From Bdellovibrio bacteriovorus (GTDB lineage: Bacteria; Bdellovibrionota; Bdellovibrionia; Bdellovibrionales; Bdellovibrionaceae), in contig NZ_LUKE01000001.1 of assembly GCF_001592735.1 (NCBI RefSeq), positions 1,523,018-1,587,017 on the forward strand: a stretch of DNA of 64,000 nt, given 5' to 3'. Shown piece by piece: positions 36,062 to 46,387 of this stretch. Position numbers and translations under genes: made by a program. The notes under the pieces are model-generated. The model made no database searches. It was not told the origin of the DNA and saw only the letters and a list, made by a program, of their open reading frames with translations. Numbering within the stretch: the stretch's first letter is position 1; each line of letters starts with the position of its first letter.

Positions 36062-37381
36062 ATGAGAAAGCCCACTATTGATATGAATGTGTTTGCTCAA
36101 CGTCGGGCAAACTTAGCCTCTAAACTTCAAGGCGCAGCTCTTGTGGTGGCTTCTCACCCGGAATACATTCGTAATGACGATGTTCACTATCCGTATCGCC
36201 AAGATTCAAACCTTTTTTATCTTACGGGCTGGGAAGAGCCAGAATCTGTTTTCATTTTCCGTCCGGGCTTAAAGCCAGAAACGGTGATGTTTGTCCGTCG
36301 TCGTGATCCAGAAAGAGAAACCTGGGATGGTTTCCGTTATGGGCCAGAAGGTTGTGAGCGCGAATTTAAAATTGAAAAATGTTATCCGATTGATGAGTTC
36401 GCTAAAGAAGCGCCAAAACTTTTAAAAGAAGTGGATAGCGTTTACTACCGCCAATTCAAAAATCAGGCGATGGACACAAAACTCAGCGAAGCGATGCAAG
36501 AAGTTGAGCGCATGAAGTCTCGTTCGGGTTACGGAATGATGCCAATGCATGATGCAGACATTCTTTTGGGTGAAGCACGTTTAGTAAAATCTGAATACGA
36601 ACTTATCCAACTGCGCGAAGCTTGTGAAATCAGCGCGCAAGCTCACCTAGCAGCCATGCGTTTTACTCGTCCGGGTGTGAATGAAAGACACATTCAAGGT
36701 GTGTTGGCGCATCAGTTCTATATGCGCGGATCGGCGCGTGAAGGTTATAACTTTATTGTGGCGTCCGGGAATTCGGCGACGACTTTGCATTACAACTTTA
36801 ACGATCAAGTCTGCAAAGATGGTGATCTGTTATTGATTGATGCCGGGGCGGAATACAATTACTACACCGGCGACATCACTCGCACCTTCCCGGTGAATGG
36901 AAAATTCACGGACGAACAAGGCCGGGTGTATGAAGCCGTTTTAAACGTTCAGAAACGTATTATTGATTTCATCAAGCCAGGTATTTTCTTTAAAGATTTG
37001 CATGAAATGGGAACATCCCTTTTAACCGACGCAATGTTAGAACTTGGTTTATTATCTGGTCGCAAAGATGATTTGATCCAAGCGCTTGCACAGAAAAAAT
37101 ACTATCCGCATGGCATTGGCCACTGGTTAGGTATGGATGTGCACGACGCGGGAATGTACGCGATCAAGGGTGAACCGCGTCCGATCGAAGCCAATATGTG
37201 CTTTACAATTGAGCCCGGGCTTTATATCCCCGCGGATGATTCCTCGGCGCCTCAAAAATATCGCGGTATTGGAATTCGTATCGAAGACAATATCCGTGTG
37301 ACTTCTAATGGGTCAGAAAATATGACGTCTTCCGTGCCTAAAGAAATTACGGATATCGAGCAAGTCGTCGGTAAATCCTAA
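36062..37381 (+). CDS. pepP: Xaa-Pro aminopeptidase P
   Basis: 439 aa M24 metallopeptidase that removes N-terminal residues before proline. An N-terminal creatinase-like domain (HYPYRQDSNLFYLTGWEEPE) precedes the pita-bread domain with the two-metal ligands: LLIDAGAEYNYYTGDITRTF (two Asp), HGIGHWLGMDVHD (His), FTIEPGLYIP (Glu) and GIRIEDNI (Glu). No signal peptide, so it is cytoplasmic. A Shine-Dalgarno AGGAG precedes the ATG. Confidence 0.94.
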   Translation: MRKPTIDMNVFAQRRANLASKLQGAALVVASHPEYIRNDDVHYPYRQDSNLFYLTGWEEPESVFIFRPGLKPETVMFVRRRDPERETWDGFRYGPEGCEREFKIEKCYPIDEFAKEAPKLLKEVDSVYYRQFKNQAMDTKLSEAMQEVERMKSRSGYGMMPMHDADILLGEARLVKSEYELIQLREACEISAQAHLAAMRFTRPGVNERHIQGVLAHQFYMRGSAREGYNFIVASGNSATTLHYNFNDQVCKDGDLLLIDAGAEYNYYTGDITRTFPVNGKFTDEQGRVYEAVLNVQKRIIDFIKPGIFFKDLHEMGTSLLTDAMLELGLLSGRKDDLIQALAQKKYYPHGIGHWLGMDVHDAGMYAIKGEPRPIEANMCFTIEPGLYIPADDSSAPQKYRGIGIRIEDNIRVTSNGSENMTSSVPKEITDIEQVVGKS

Positions 37382-37395
37382 GCGTCCGAAAGTCG

Positions 37396-37417
37396 ATCGC
37401 CGAAGTTCTTCGGCGAT
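37396..37417. other. Hairpin without U tract
   Basis: Perfect 9-bp stem ATCGCCGAA / TTCGGCGAT with a four-base loop, directly after pepP. No U tract follows, so it may stabilise the 3' end rather than terminate. Confidence 0.4.
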
Positions 37418-37458
37418 ATCTTCAAAGCATTTAAAGATTGATACATTCTTTGCAAAAA

Positions 37459-37486
37459 AAGAAAGCGGCTCCAAGGCCGCTTTCTT
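37459..37486. terminator. Rho-independent terminator after pepP
   Basis: Perfect 11-bp stem (AAGAAAGCGGC / GCCGCTTTCTT) with a six-base loop and a preceding A-rich tract. It ends the xseA-pepP transcript and lies just before the small lipoprotein gene at 37522. Confidence 0.8.
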
Positions 37487-37521
37487 AGGACTAGAGCATC
37501 CTTCTGAACAAGGAGAACTCT

Positions 37522-37626
37522 ATGAAAAGTTGTCATACCACCAAGTATGAAGCTATTCGGTTTTTTAAAGAATTTCTTAAGTGGGCAGTGTTAGCGATAT
37601 TTTTATTGCTAACCTCCTGCGGATAG
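37522..37626 (+). CDS. Very small lipoprotein (34 aa)
   Basis: An ATG preceded by AAGGAGAACTCT opens a 34-codon frame ending in TAG. The product has a basic N-terminal stretch, a hydrophobic core (WAVLAIFLLLTSCG) and a lipobox LTSC immediately followed by Gly and the stop, so the mature product would be a lipid-modified Cys-Gly. It resembles entericidin-type peptides, although it lacks their C-terminal part. It is flanked by terminators and sits alone between pepP and the convergent kinase gene. Missed by length filters. Confidence 0.6.
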   Translation: MKSCHTTKYEAIRFFKEFLKWAVLAIFLLLTSCG

Positions 37627-37753
37627 ATTGATTTGAACCTCTTAAGGGCTTAACTGTATCATTCTAACACAATCAAGCGAGTGGGCGCGCTCGGCTTAAA
37701 ACCGAGGATAGAACTCATGGAAGAGGTGGCTTTGGGGTCACTACCATTTGGCG

Positions 37754-38539
37754 TCAGAAGAATTCATCGAGCAATTTGTAGAATTCCAACTTTTCTTCGT
37801 CTAATTTGGTGATCAATCCGTAAGATTCTAAAAACTCGGTTTGAAAGCTATCTCCTAAATTTCTTTCAAGACTATTAAAACATATAGCCAAGTCCTGATG
37901 CCTGTCGGCGACACCTGCGCGGCCCAGATCAATAAAGCCGCTGAAACTTGATCGTTCGGCAATAAGATTTGGCAGGCTGAAATCCCCATGAGTCACAACC
38001 AGGTCTTCGCTTTTAGGAATGTTTTTGTCTAACTCGACAAGCAGTCGTTCTAAACTCCAGCCTTTTCGGGAATCGTCAAAGTCTTCGAGGTCCACAAGTC
38101 CGTCGTGCAAGCGTTGCTTTGCCCAGGGTATTTTTACTTGCAGTTTTTGATCTAAGGGGCAGTTTGCATAAGGAATCATATGAAGCTGGCGCATCGCTAT
38201 TGCACAAATGTTTACAATTTCCAGGTTTGAAAGCTCCGAGACCCAGGCGGAAAGGTCTTTCCCCTGCAGCGCACTAGTTAATAGATAACTAAAAGGTCCT
38301 TGAGAGCCATCAGCCAAAACTTCAGCCGCTGAAATATGTTGATTTAGCCACAAAGCTGCAGCGATTTCGTGAGTAAAATAATTATCGCTATTGTTGGCAT
38401 GTGTTTTAAGAAAAGCTTTGTTTCCATTTTTAAGTGTGACCTTAAAACAAGAATCTCCGGACTCCCCGACGTTGACCTGCTCCCAAGGCATGTCGGCTTG
38501 GATTAGCTGGGTTATTTCTTCAGGAAGATGGCTTTTCAT
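37754..38539 (-). CDS. APH(3')-like aminoglycoside phosphotransferase family kinase
   Basis: 261 aa, close to the 264 aa of APH(3') enzymes. The catalytic motif VVTHGDFSLPNLI has the catalytic Asp and metal Asn, FIDLGRAGVADRHQDLAICF holds the second metal Asp, and an N-terminal Lys (KAFLKTHANN) and Glu (FTHEIAAALW) serve ATP. The C-terminus YKLLDEFF also follows APH(3'). Aminoglycoside phosphorylation is possible, but a metabolic small-molecule kinase is also possible. It lies 20 bp after the HAD gene, on the same strand. Confidence 0.85.
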   Translation of the reverse strand: MKSHLPEEITQLIQADMPWEQVNVGESGDSCFKVTLKNGNKAFLKTHANNSDNYFTHEIAAALWLNQHISAAEVLADGSQGPFSYLLTSALQGKDLSAWVSELSNLEIVNICAIAMRQLHMIPYANCPLDQKLQVKIPWAKQRLHDGLVDLEDFDDSRKGWSLERLLVELDKNIPKSEDLVVTHGDFSLPNLIAERSSFSGFIDLGRAGVADRHQDLAICFNSLERNLGDSFQTEFLESYGLITKLDEEKLEFYKLLDEFF

Positions 38540-38559
38540 ACAGTCGATAAATTCTTAAC

Positions 38560-39303
38560 TTAAATAAACCTATGCGACTGCCAACCATGCTTAACGGCGT
38601 TGTCTTGCAGTTCCTGCTCCGTCTTAAACAACTTATCATCCCGCGAAGCCGCACTGACCGCCAGGCTTAAATGCGTGGCTGATTGCAAAAGCTGGTAATC
38701 ACCCATCGTATTGCCCGAAGCAAAGAAAGGCTTTTTACCGCCGGTGTGTTCAAGGAGTGCTGAAACTTTTCCTTCACGGTAAGTGATCAGGCCTTTTTGA
38801 CGATCGGTGACGATACCACCATCGACATGGGTTTCAATCCCGATCACGTTTTCCTTTTTAAGGCCTAACATTTCCGCACCGGGTTCCACCGCCCATTTTA
38901 CCGATGCGGTGACCACGAAAACACGAACGCCTTTTGACAAGAAAAGATCGATCAGTCTTTTTTGTTCAATAAAAATGGGAACGGGTGCCGCTTTAGAGAC
39001 GCCCTCCCGGGCCCAAGAGTGCACTTGCTCTAGTGTTTGGCCTTTGCAAATTTGTGCTAACCAAAGATAAGCTTTCTTTGGATCTACGGCTTTCATACTT
39101 TCATAATGGTTCCACGCATCCTTGGGCAGGTCGACAAGTTTGTTGTCGATCTGATAGTGGAAAAAAGTTTCGCCCAAGTCGATATCCCAAAGAGTTCCGT
39201 CAGCGTCAAAAGCGGCGATCGGTGAAGAATCCTCTTTCAAAACTTGGTCTAGTGTCGTATTTATGCGATTCCAAATGTCAGCGGAATAGTCTTTGTATTT
39301 CAT
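38560..39303 (-). CDS. HAD-family phosphatase, phosphoserine-phosphatase-like
   Basis: 247 aa. Motif I AAFDADGTLWDIDLGETFF has the nucleophilic and acid Asp, motif II VVTASVKWAVEPGA the Thr, and motif III-IV has KVSAL plus FASGNTMGDYQLL for the metal Asp. It resembles HAD-IB phosphatases acting on small phosphorylated metabolites. It is the first gene before the APH(3')-like gene. The substrate is not known. Confidence 0.85.
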   Translation of the reverse strand: MKYKDYSADIWNRINTTLDQVLKEDSSPIAAFDADGTLWDIDLGETFFHYQIDNKLVDLPKDAWNHYESMKAVDPKKAYLWLAQICKGQTLEQVHSWAREGVSKAAPVPIFIEQKRLIDLFLSKGVRVFVVTASVKWAVEPGAEMLGLKKENVIGIETHVDGGIVTDRQKGLITYREGKVSALLEHTGGKKPFFASGNTMGDYQLLQSATHLSLAVSAASRDDKLFKTEQELQDNAVKHGWQSHRFI

Positions 39304-39357
39304 AGGTGGTTAGTATGAAATAAGGACTGTCAAAAAGCCAGAGGAGATCCCGGCGCC

Positions 39358-39813
39358 ATGAGCCTAATTTGCCGTATTGTTCAAGCGGATGATTTGCAGG
39401 ATATTTTAGACCTGGAAAACAAAAAGCTTCAGGATGCATATCCGGATGAGATGGAACGAATGATGGCGGGGTGGAATTCTAAGCATCGCTTAGAGGCTCT
39501 GAACCATTATATCCCGTTAGGATGGAGCTTTTTGGCCCGCGACGAAGACACGGGCACCCTCGTTGGATATTTCATTGCACAACCTTTGCTGTTTTTGGAT
39601 GGTCAAACCCAGTCTTTGTGGGTTGAGCATGTCCAATACGTGTCTTTACAAGCCCGCGATGAGCTTTGCGAGCTAGCCTACAAACTAGGTCGTGAAAAAC
39701 ATCTACAACGAGTCTATTTTCCGAACGATAATGGAGTTCCGAATTCGGTGAAATCTTTTAAGGCTGATACCTGGCAGCCGGGAACACTGGCCGTCAAAAC
39801 GACGAAAGGTTAA
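39358..39813 (+). CDS. GNAT-like acetyltransferase
   Basis: 151 aa. The N-terminal CRIVQADDLQDILDLENKKL looks like the first strand and helices of a GNAT domain, followed by SFLARDEDTGTLVGYFIAQPL (the core beta strands) and a final helix (LAYKLGREKHLQRVYF). The usual R/QxxGxG/A acetyl-CoA loop is degenerate, so the activity is uncertain. It is divergent from the HAD gene and 5 bp before glpD, with which it probably shares a transcript. Confidence 0.6.
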   Translation: MSLICRIVQADDLQDILDLENKKLQDAYPDEMERMMAGWNSKHRLEALNHYIPLGWSFLARDEDTGTLVGYFIAQPLLFLDGQTQSLWVEHVQYVSLQARDELCELAYKLGREKHLQRVYFPNDNGVPNSVKSFKADTWQPGTLAVKTTKG

Positions 39814-39818
39814 AACTC

Positions 39819-41465
39819 ATGAAAAACTTCTCCTTCGTAAATCGCATCCAAAACATCAAGAAAATGAAAACTCAAGAGTTTGATTTAGTGGTGATAGGGG
39901 GCGGGATTAACGGAGCAGGGGTGGCCAGGGACGCTTCGGCTCGTGGCATGAGTGTGGCCCTGGTTGAAGCGCGCGATTTTGCTTCAGGAACATCGTCGAA
40001 ATCTTCCAAATTAATCCATGGCGGGATTCGCTATTTGGAAAACATGGAATTCAAATTGGTGTTTGAAGCGCTCAGCGAACGCACGCACTTATTTGAAATG
40101 GCACCACATCTTGTACATCCCTTGAGATTCATGATTCCCCTTTATGACGACAGTCGTGTGGGAATGTTTAAAATGGGCTTGGGAATGTGGCTTTATGATG
40201 CCCTTTCGCTTTTTCAAACACCCGAAATGCACGAGCGACTCAACAAGAAAGAATCTATGGATCGCATGCCAGCGTTGCGTCAGCAGGGACTTTTAGGCTC
40301 TTATATTTATTCAGATGCTTACATGGATGACGATCGCTTGGTGCACGAAACCATGCGTGCGGCGAATGAAAATGGCGCTTCGTGCGCGAACTATGTCAAA
40401 GCCACCGGGGCGGGTTTTAAAGACGGCAAAATAAATCAGGTGCATTGTGAAGACACGACAACAGGTGAAAAGTTCAGCATCAAAGCTCGTCACGTGATCA
40501 GCAGCACCGGCCCGTGGACGGATCAACTGGGTAGCAAAATTTTAAACAATTGGAAGAACATCCTGCGCCCAACTAAAGGAGTTCATTTAACTTTTCCTAA
40601 ACACCGGCTTCCTTTATCAAGTGCCGTGGTTATGGGTGCAGAGAAAAGTGATCGCATCGTTTTTGGTATTCCAAGACATGACATGATCATCGTGGGAACT
40701 ACTGATACGGATTTTAAAGAGTCTCCAGAAAATGTCAGCTGCACACCTGATGACGTTAAATATTTGCTGTCGATCACGGATCATTATTTTCCGGGTGCTG
40801 AAATAAAACACCAAGATATCATTGCGAGTTACGCGGGTGTTCGGCCGCTGGTAAATGACGGCTCTTCGACTGAGGGAAAAACCAGTCGGGAACACACGAT
40901 CATCAATGATGAGCGTGGAATTACGTTTGTGGCGGGCGGAAAATATACGACGTATCGTTTGATGTGTAAGCAAACCGTGGATCATGCTTTAGAGTCCTTC
41001 ACCTTCGAAGAACGTCTTAAGTTTGGTAAGTCTGACACCTTAAAGCCCTTAAATCAGTACACAGGACCTGAAATTTATCACCAAGCTCAAGGCTTAGCTT
41101 CAGCTTGGGCTAGCGACACGAGACGTCCGGTGGGTGAATTGAAGCTTTTGACTGAGCGTTATGGTCAAGAGGCCGCAGAAATTTTAAACAAATATCCTTC
41201 GCAATATACGTACTGGCAGCTTGAGGCCGCACAAGCGATTGATTCGACAATGTGCATGCACATGGCAGATTTCTATTCGCGTCGAGTGCCTTTATTTTTG
41301 GGTGATCGCAATCACGGCGTGCAATTTATTGACGAAGTTGGGCAGGTATTCCAAGAAAAGTTAGGTTGGAGTGACGAGCGCTTAAAACAAGAGGTGCGTC
41401 AGTTGACGCACTATATGGGCGATGAAGTCGAGTGGAAGAAGCACTTCTCCAACCAAGATCTTTAA
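39819..41465 (+). CDS. glpD: FAD-dependent glycerol-3-phosphate dehydrogenase
   Basis: 548 aa. It oxidises glycerol-3-phosphate to dihydroxyacetone phosphate and feeds electrons to quinone at the inner membrane. The FAD motif is VVIGGGINGAGVARDASARG; GTSSKSSKLIHGGIRYLE and the C-terminal helical domain are typical. An alternative start, ATG 39864, would give the usual short N-terminus, but only the first ATG has a Shine-Dalgarno-like AAAGG. No glpK or glpF gene is beside it; predators may take G3P from prey phospholipids. Confidence 0.93.
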   Translation: MKNFSFVNRIQNIKKMKTQEFDLVVIGGGINGAGVARDASARGMSVALVEARDFASGTSSKSSKLIHGGIRYLENMEFKLVFEALSERTHLFEMAPHLVHPLRFMIPLYDDSRVGMFKMGLGMWLYDALSLFQTPEMHERLNKKESMDRMPALRQQGLLGSYIYSDAYMDDDRLVHETMRAANENGASCANYVKATGAGFKDGKINQVHCEDTTTGEKFSIKARHVISSTGPWTDQLGSKILNNWKNILRPTKGVHLTFPKHRLPLSSAVVMGAEKSDRIVFGIPRHDMIIVGTTDTDFKESPENVSCTPDDVKYLLSITDHYFPGAEIKHQDIIASYAGVRPLVNDGSSTEGKTSREHTIINDERGITFVAGGKYTTYRLMCKQTVDHALESFTFEERLKFGKSDTLKPLNQYTGPEIYHQAQGLASAWASDTRRPVGELKLLTERYGQEAAEILNKYPSQYTYWQLEAAQAIDSTMCMHMADFYSRRVPLFLGDRNHGVQFIDEVGQVFQEKLGWSDERLKQEVRQLTHYMGDEVEWKKHFSNQDL

Positions 41466-41470
41466 AAAAC

Positions 41471-41480
41471 GGGGACAGTG
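41471..41480. repeat. Partial GGGGACAGT element
   Basis: GGGGACAGTG follows the glpD stop and begins like the palindrome at 22547 and 31344 but lacks the right arm. Possibly a decayed copy. Confidence 0.3.
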
Positions 41481-41552
41481 ATTTTTGCAAATCTCCCGAA
41501 AAGGTCGAGGCGGATGACGGAATGCATAATTTCCGTCGAAATCTACACCTAA

Positions 41553-42680
<1,128 letters not shown>

Positions 42681-42693
42681 CATACAAGGATCT

Positions 42694-43164
42694 ATGACCG
42701 AAAATGACGTAAAGTCTATCGCGCTGTTTTTCTATTTCGCCTTATTGGATGATCAAAAGGCGGTAGAAGCCGCATCGCAGGCCCTAGCCTTAGGTCGTGC
42801 TCGTAAACAAAGAAATCCAGAATTAAAAAATCCCGTGGCCCTTGTCGCGGCCACGAAAGCCGTTTGGGATAAGTTCAAAGCGCGTGTAGCACGGGGACGT
42901 CCTAATACAACAATTGAATCTGGCTGGTTGATTCCTGATGGCGTCGATTTAGGACCTTGGCGCGAGTTTCAGAAGTCTGCTTCTGAAGACGAGCTGCTCA
43001 CGGTGATCTGGTCAAAAATTTTAAAGATTGAAGATGATGATATTTCCGAAGGATTGGGAATCACGCAAGGAACCATTCGCTATCGATTGGGTCGTGCGCT
43101 TCGCAAACTTGGAAGCATGACACAAGGTGTGGGCAAATTTAAGCATGGCTCAGCAGGACGATAA
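42694..43164 (+). CDS. Sigma-70 region 4-like protein
   Basis: 156 aa. The C-terminal ISEGLGITQGTIRYRLGRALRKLG has the sigma-4 helix-turn-helix pattern seen in ECF sigma factors. The N-terminal part (FFYFALLDDQKAVEAASQAL) is helical but I cannot recognise a canonical region 2, so it may be a diverged sigma factor or another HTH protein. AAGGATCT precedes the ATG, 13 bp after mreB, and the next gene overlaps by 20 bp, so it belongs to one operon. Confidence 0.65.
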   Translation: MTENDVKSIALFFYFALLDDQKAVEAASQALALGRARKQRNPELKNPVALVAATKAVWDKFKARVARGRPNTTIESGWLIPDGVDLGPWREFQKSASEDELLTVIWSKILKIEDDDISEGLGITQGTIRYRLGRALRKLGSMTQGVGKFKHGSAGR

Positions 43165-44119
43165 GATTCCTCTTTCAAAGAAAAATAAAAGGGAGATGTC
43201 TCCCTTTATTGGGCATGAGCTCCTGTATGACTATTTGTCCGGAAGCTTAGATAAAGAACGTCGTCTTGCCGTTGAAGATCACGTCAAGTTTTCCCGTGAT
43301 GCGCAACTGGATCTAAGCAAAATTCAAAACGGCCAACAGTATGCAGAAAAATTATCTGAAACAGTGGTTTCTCGTCCAATCATCGATCTGATTGGAACGC
43401 CTTCAAATTATCTGACCGTTTTGATGCAAAAATCGAATTTCGATAAATGGCCTCAAGGTGTGAAGTGGGGACTTGAAGCGTTGGTAGTGGTTTTTGCTAT
43501 CGTGGTTGTGCTTACGATTATGCCTTGGCAAAAAATCATGCAGCTCACAGATATCGGATCAAAAGAGGTTATCTTAGCCGAAGCGACGAAAACGGAGACC
43601 TCGGCGCCTGTTCCAGATAAGCCTGAATTCGTGGATGAAGAAGTTAAATCATCTACACCAGTGGTGAAACCAAGCGAAACTGTGGCGGCGGTGCAAACTC
43701 CGTCTCCATCAGCATCACCAACACCACAAAAATCTCCAAGTGTTGCAGCTTCTGCGACCCCTAAGCCGACAGCAACGGTGGCAGCTGTTACGGCGACAGA
43801 AACTGCAACCTCGGCAACGGCATCGGGTGGTTTCTTGTATCGTGGCGAAGTTGAAATCACGAATATTGATTCTAACGGTCCTAAGATCACTGAAAAAATG
43901 GTTGAACTTGGCGGACGTAAAGCCGGTTCGGTAGAGCTTGGGTGGAAAAAAACTCCGACGTCTATGTATTATCACTTCACAATTCCAGAAGCGAAATACC
44001 AAGACCTTCTTACGTTCATGTCGACTTACGGAACGCCTAAAATTTCTAAGGAAAAACATCCACGTGTCATGCCAGATGGAATTATCCGTTTGATTATCAC
44101 GGTGGACGAAAAGAAGTGA
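43145..44119 (+). CDS. Membrane protein with anti-sigma-like N-terminus
   Basis: About 324 aa from the ATG at 43145. The N-terminal HELLYDYLSGSLDKERRLAVEDHV recalls the zinc-anti-sigma start, but the CxxC is absent. One TM segment (GLEALVVVFAIVVVLTIMPW) is followed by a low-complexity Thr/Pro/Ala/Ser periplasmic linker and a C-terminal domain of about 90 residues (from GGFLYRGEVEIT) reminiscent of DUF4349. It probably restrains the sigma-like protein encoded just upstream; this is inference from position and layout. The next gene starts on its stop codon. Confidence 0.65.
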   Translation: MAQQDDKIPLSKKNKREMSPFIGHELLYDYLSGSLDKERRLAVEDHVKFSRDAQLDLSKIQNGQQYAEKLSETVVSRPIIDLIGTPSNYLTVLMQKSNFDKWPQGVKWGLEALVVVFAIVVVLTIMPWQKIMQLTDIGSKEVILAEATKTETSAPVPDKPEFVDEEVKSSTPVVKPSETVAAVQTPSPSASPTPQKSPSVAASATPKPTATVAAVTATETATSATASGGFLYRGEVEITNIDSNGPKITEKMVELGGRKAGSVELGWKKTPTSMYYHFTIPEAKYQDLLTFMSTYGTPKISKEKHPRVMPDGIIRLIITVDEKK

Positions 44120-46083
44120 AAACTTTAAGGCGCAGACCCAAAAGATCTTTGCGAACGATCTTGATCGTCTGGTTCGGTCTTTTTTCGATTATCCCGCTAG
44201 CATTCGTGACGGCCTATTCGATGGTGAAATACGAAAAGGCCATCGATCATGAGCTTTCGCAAAGGCTCAGTGGTAATGCGCGAGAAATCGAAGTCGTTTT
44301 ATCTGATTTAAAAGCCAATATGCAACAAAAGCGTGATCGTTATATTCGCGATCCCAGTTTGATCTACCATATGACAGTGGGGGACGGCTCCACGATTCGG
44401 GGCCTGTCCACCCAATGGATCCGCAATGACAATGTTTCGAGTCTGACGTTCTTTGATCGCGAAGGACGCATGCTTTCCTCGGTCTTTAAAGATGATAAAG
44501 ACAATGTGCGCAGCTTTATGCCGGTTCAAGATGCGGTCTTTCTTTCCGCGAAATACATGGCGGATGTGAAAGATAAAAAAGAGCTTTCTTTAGCTGAAAC
44601 CAATGAAAATCAAAAAGTCAGTTTAATCATCATTTCAAGAGTGAACGGTTCTGGTGGTCGCACCGTAGGTTATTTAGAACAGACGATGGCTCTTGATAGA
44701 GTTTTCGTACAACGACTAAAAAATCGTCTGAAATCAGAGTTGATCTTTTTGGGTGACGGTGGACAAGTGGCCGTGGCTAGCCATCAGGATTTTTACCTTT
44801 ATAAAAAAGATTTTTTCCGATCTTATTTGCGCCCGGGTGCGGATCCTTTCTTTGATTTGACAGTGCGAAATAATCCTTATGGGTTTCTGACATATCCCTT
44901 GAACTGGGGCATCACAAAATTTTATGTGGCTTTAGGAGCCTCGAAAGTTGAAGCAAAAGCTGTTTTAAAAAACGTCAACTTCGCTTTTATGACTGTCGTC
45001 GGTGCTGTCATCATTCTTTTGATTGTGACTATCTTGATTACTTCAAACTGGGTTTTGAAACCATTGTATGATCTGGTGGATGCTTTACAGTCCTTTGAAT
45101 CCCAAGAACAGGCTGTCACTATTCCAGTAAAAAATGATACGGAAATTGGTTTGCTGACAGAGTCGTTTAATGAAATGAGTAAGAAGATTTCACAAGCTCG
45201 GGGTGATCTGCGTAAAAAAATAACCGAACTCGAGGCGACAAATAAAGAGTTAAAAGACACGCAAACTAAGCTTGTTCACTCCGCGAAGATGGTCAGTTTA
45301 GGTCAGCTGGTTGCGGGGGTGGCCCATGAGCTCAATAATCCGATTGGATTTATTTACAGCAACATGACTCATCTTAAAGATTACTCCGAAAAGCTGATAA
45401 AAATTGCTGAAGTTGCCGAAAACGAACCCGCTAAGCTGCACGACGTAAAAGAAGATTTCGAATTTGATTATATCGTAAAGGATTTGCCAAAACTTGTAGC
45501 CTCTTGCCAAGATGGCGCACGTCGTACGCGTGATATCGTTTTAGGCTTAAGAAACTTTTCGCGTCTTGAAGAAGCCAAGCTGCAAGAAATTGATGTTCAT
45601 CAAAGTTTAGATACAACGTTAGATCTTCTTCATGGCGAAATCAAAAACCGCCTTGAAATTCATCGTCAATATGAACCTACGCCACTGATCCACTGTTATG
45701 CCAGCCAGATCAACCAGGTGTTTATGAATATTCTTTCTAATGCGGTTCAAGCGATTGAAGGAAGTGGGCACATCTGGATCTCCACGACGGCCTTAAAGGA
45801 TTTTAAAGGCTCGAAAGATCGTCGGGGATGGGTGCAAATCTCAATTCAAGACAGTGGTAAGGGAATGTCGACATCGACCATTGAAAAAATCTTCGATCCT
45901 TTCTTTACAACCAAAGGCGTCGGACAGGGTACGGGATTGGGCTTAAGCATCTCTTACGGAATCATCCAAAACCATGGGGGCGAAATTCAGGTACGCTCTG
46001 AAGAGGGCGTAGGTACTGAATTTATCGTTGTAATTCCTGTTTTCCCTCCTCTGCAAGAGAAAAATCCCACACTTACGTCCTAA
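44116..46083 (+). CDS. Sensor histidine kinase
   Basis: 655 aa. An N-terminal TM, a large periplasmic sensing region (about residues 40-290, Cache-like), a second TM ([18 protein letters not shown]), a HAMP domain and coiled coil, then HisKA with [15 protein letters not shown] (His404) and a HATPase domain ([31 protein letters not shown]). The GTG start overlaps the preceding stop. No response regulator is encoded alongside, so the partner is elsewhere. It belongs to the mreB-sigma-like operon. Confidence 0.92.
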   Translation: MKTLRRRPKRSLRTILIVWFGLFSIIPLAFVTAYSMVKYEKAIDHELSQRLSGNAREIEVVLSDLKANMQQKRDRYIRDPSLIYHMTVGDGSTIRGLSTQWIRNDNVSSLTFFDREGRMLSSVFKDDKDNVRSFMPVQDAVFLSAKYMADVKDKKELSLAETNENQKVSLIIISRVNGSGGRTVGYLEQTMALDRVFVQRLKNRLKSELIFLGDGGQVAVASHQDFYLYKKDFFRSYLRPGADPFFDLTVRNNPYGFLTYPLNWGITKFYVALGASKVEAKAVLKNVNFAFMTVVGAVIILLIVTILITSNWVLKPLYDLVDALQSFESQEQAVTIPVKNDTEIGLLTESFNEMSKKISQARGDLRKKITELEATNKELKDTQTKLVHSAKMVSLGQLVAGVAHELNNPIGFIYSNMTHLKDYSEKLIKIAEVAENEPAKLHDVKEDFEFDYIVKDLPKLVASCQDGARRTRDIVLGLRNFSRLEEAKLQEIDVHQSLDTTLDLLHGEIKNRLEIHRQYEPTPLIHCYASQINQVFMNILSNAVQAIEGSGHIWISTTALKDFKGSKDRRGWVQISIQDSGKGMSTSTIEKIFDPFFTTKGVGQGTGLGLSISYGIIQNHGGEIQVRSEEGVGTEFIVVIPVFPPLQEKNPTLTS

Positions 46084-46115
46084 AGCTTTCGTCTAGGCCT
46101 CCCGAAAAGATCCGT

Positions 46116-46322
46116 ATGAGAATGCTGATCGTTTTAATTATGATTTTCGCTGGCAGTTCAAGTCTTGCTAAGGATTCAGGGCTGGTTTTGTCGGGTGTCG
46201 TGCCGCTTGCGGCAGAAGTCGTTGTTCAAAATAATCAGATCATTCATAAATCATCTGCAGGCTTAAAAACCAGCGTTCAAAAGCGCGCTATAGCCTCGGT
46301 TATTCAAGTCACCGCTCCTTAG
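46116..46322 (+). CDS. Small secreted protein
   Basis: 68 aa with a signal peptide (MRMLIVLIMIFAGSSSLA) and a short polar mature part (VVVQNNQIIHKSSAGLK). It lies 32 bp after the histidine kinase gene and before the fimbrial chaperone. No family known. The Shine-Dalgarno is weak, so the gene is a moderately supported call. Confidence 0.5.
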   Translation: MRMLIVLIMIFAGSSSLAKDSGLVLSGVVPLAAEVVVQNNQIIHKSSAGLKTSVQKRAIASVIQVTAP

Positions 46323-46387
46323 ACCAGATATTTAGACCCACAGTTTTCGCCATTCTTTCTCGCTGCAGAGTCATCTAATCTTATTAC

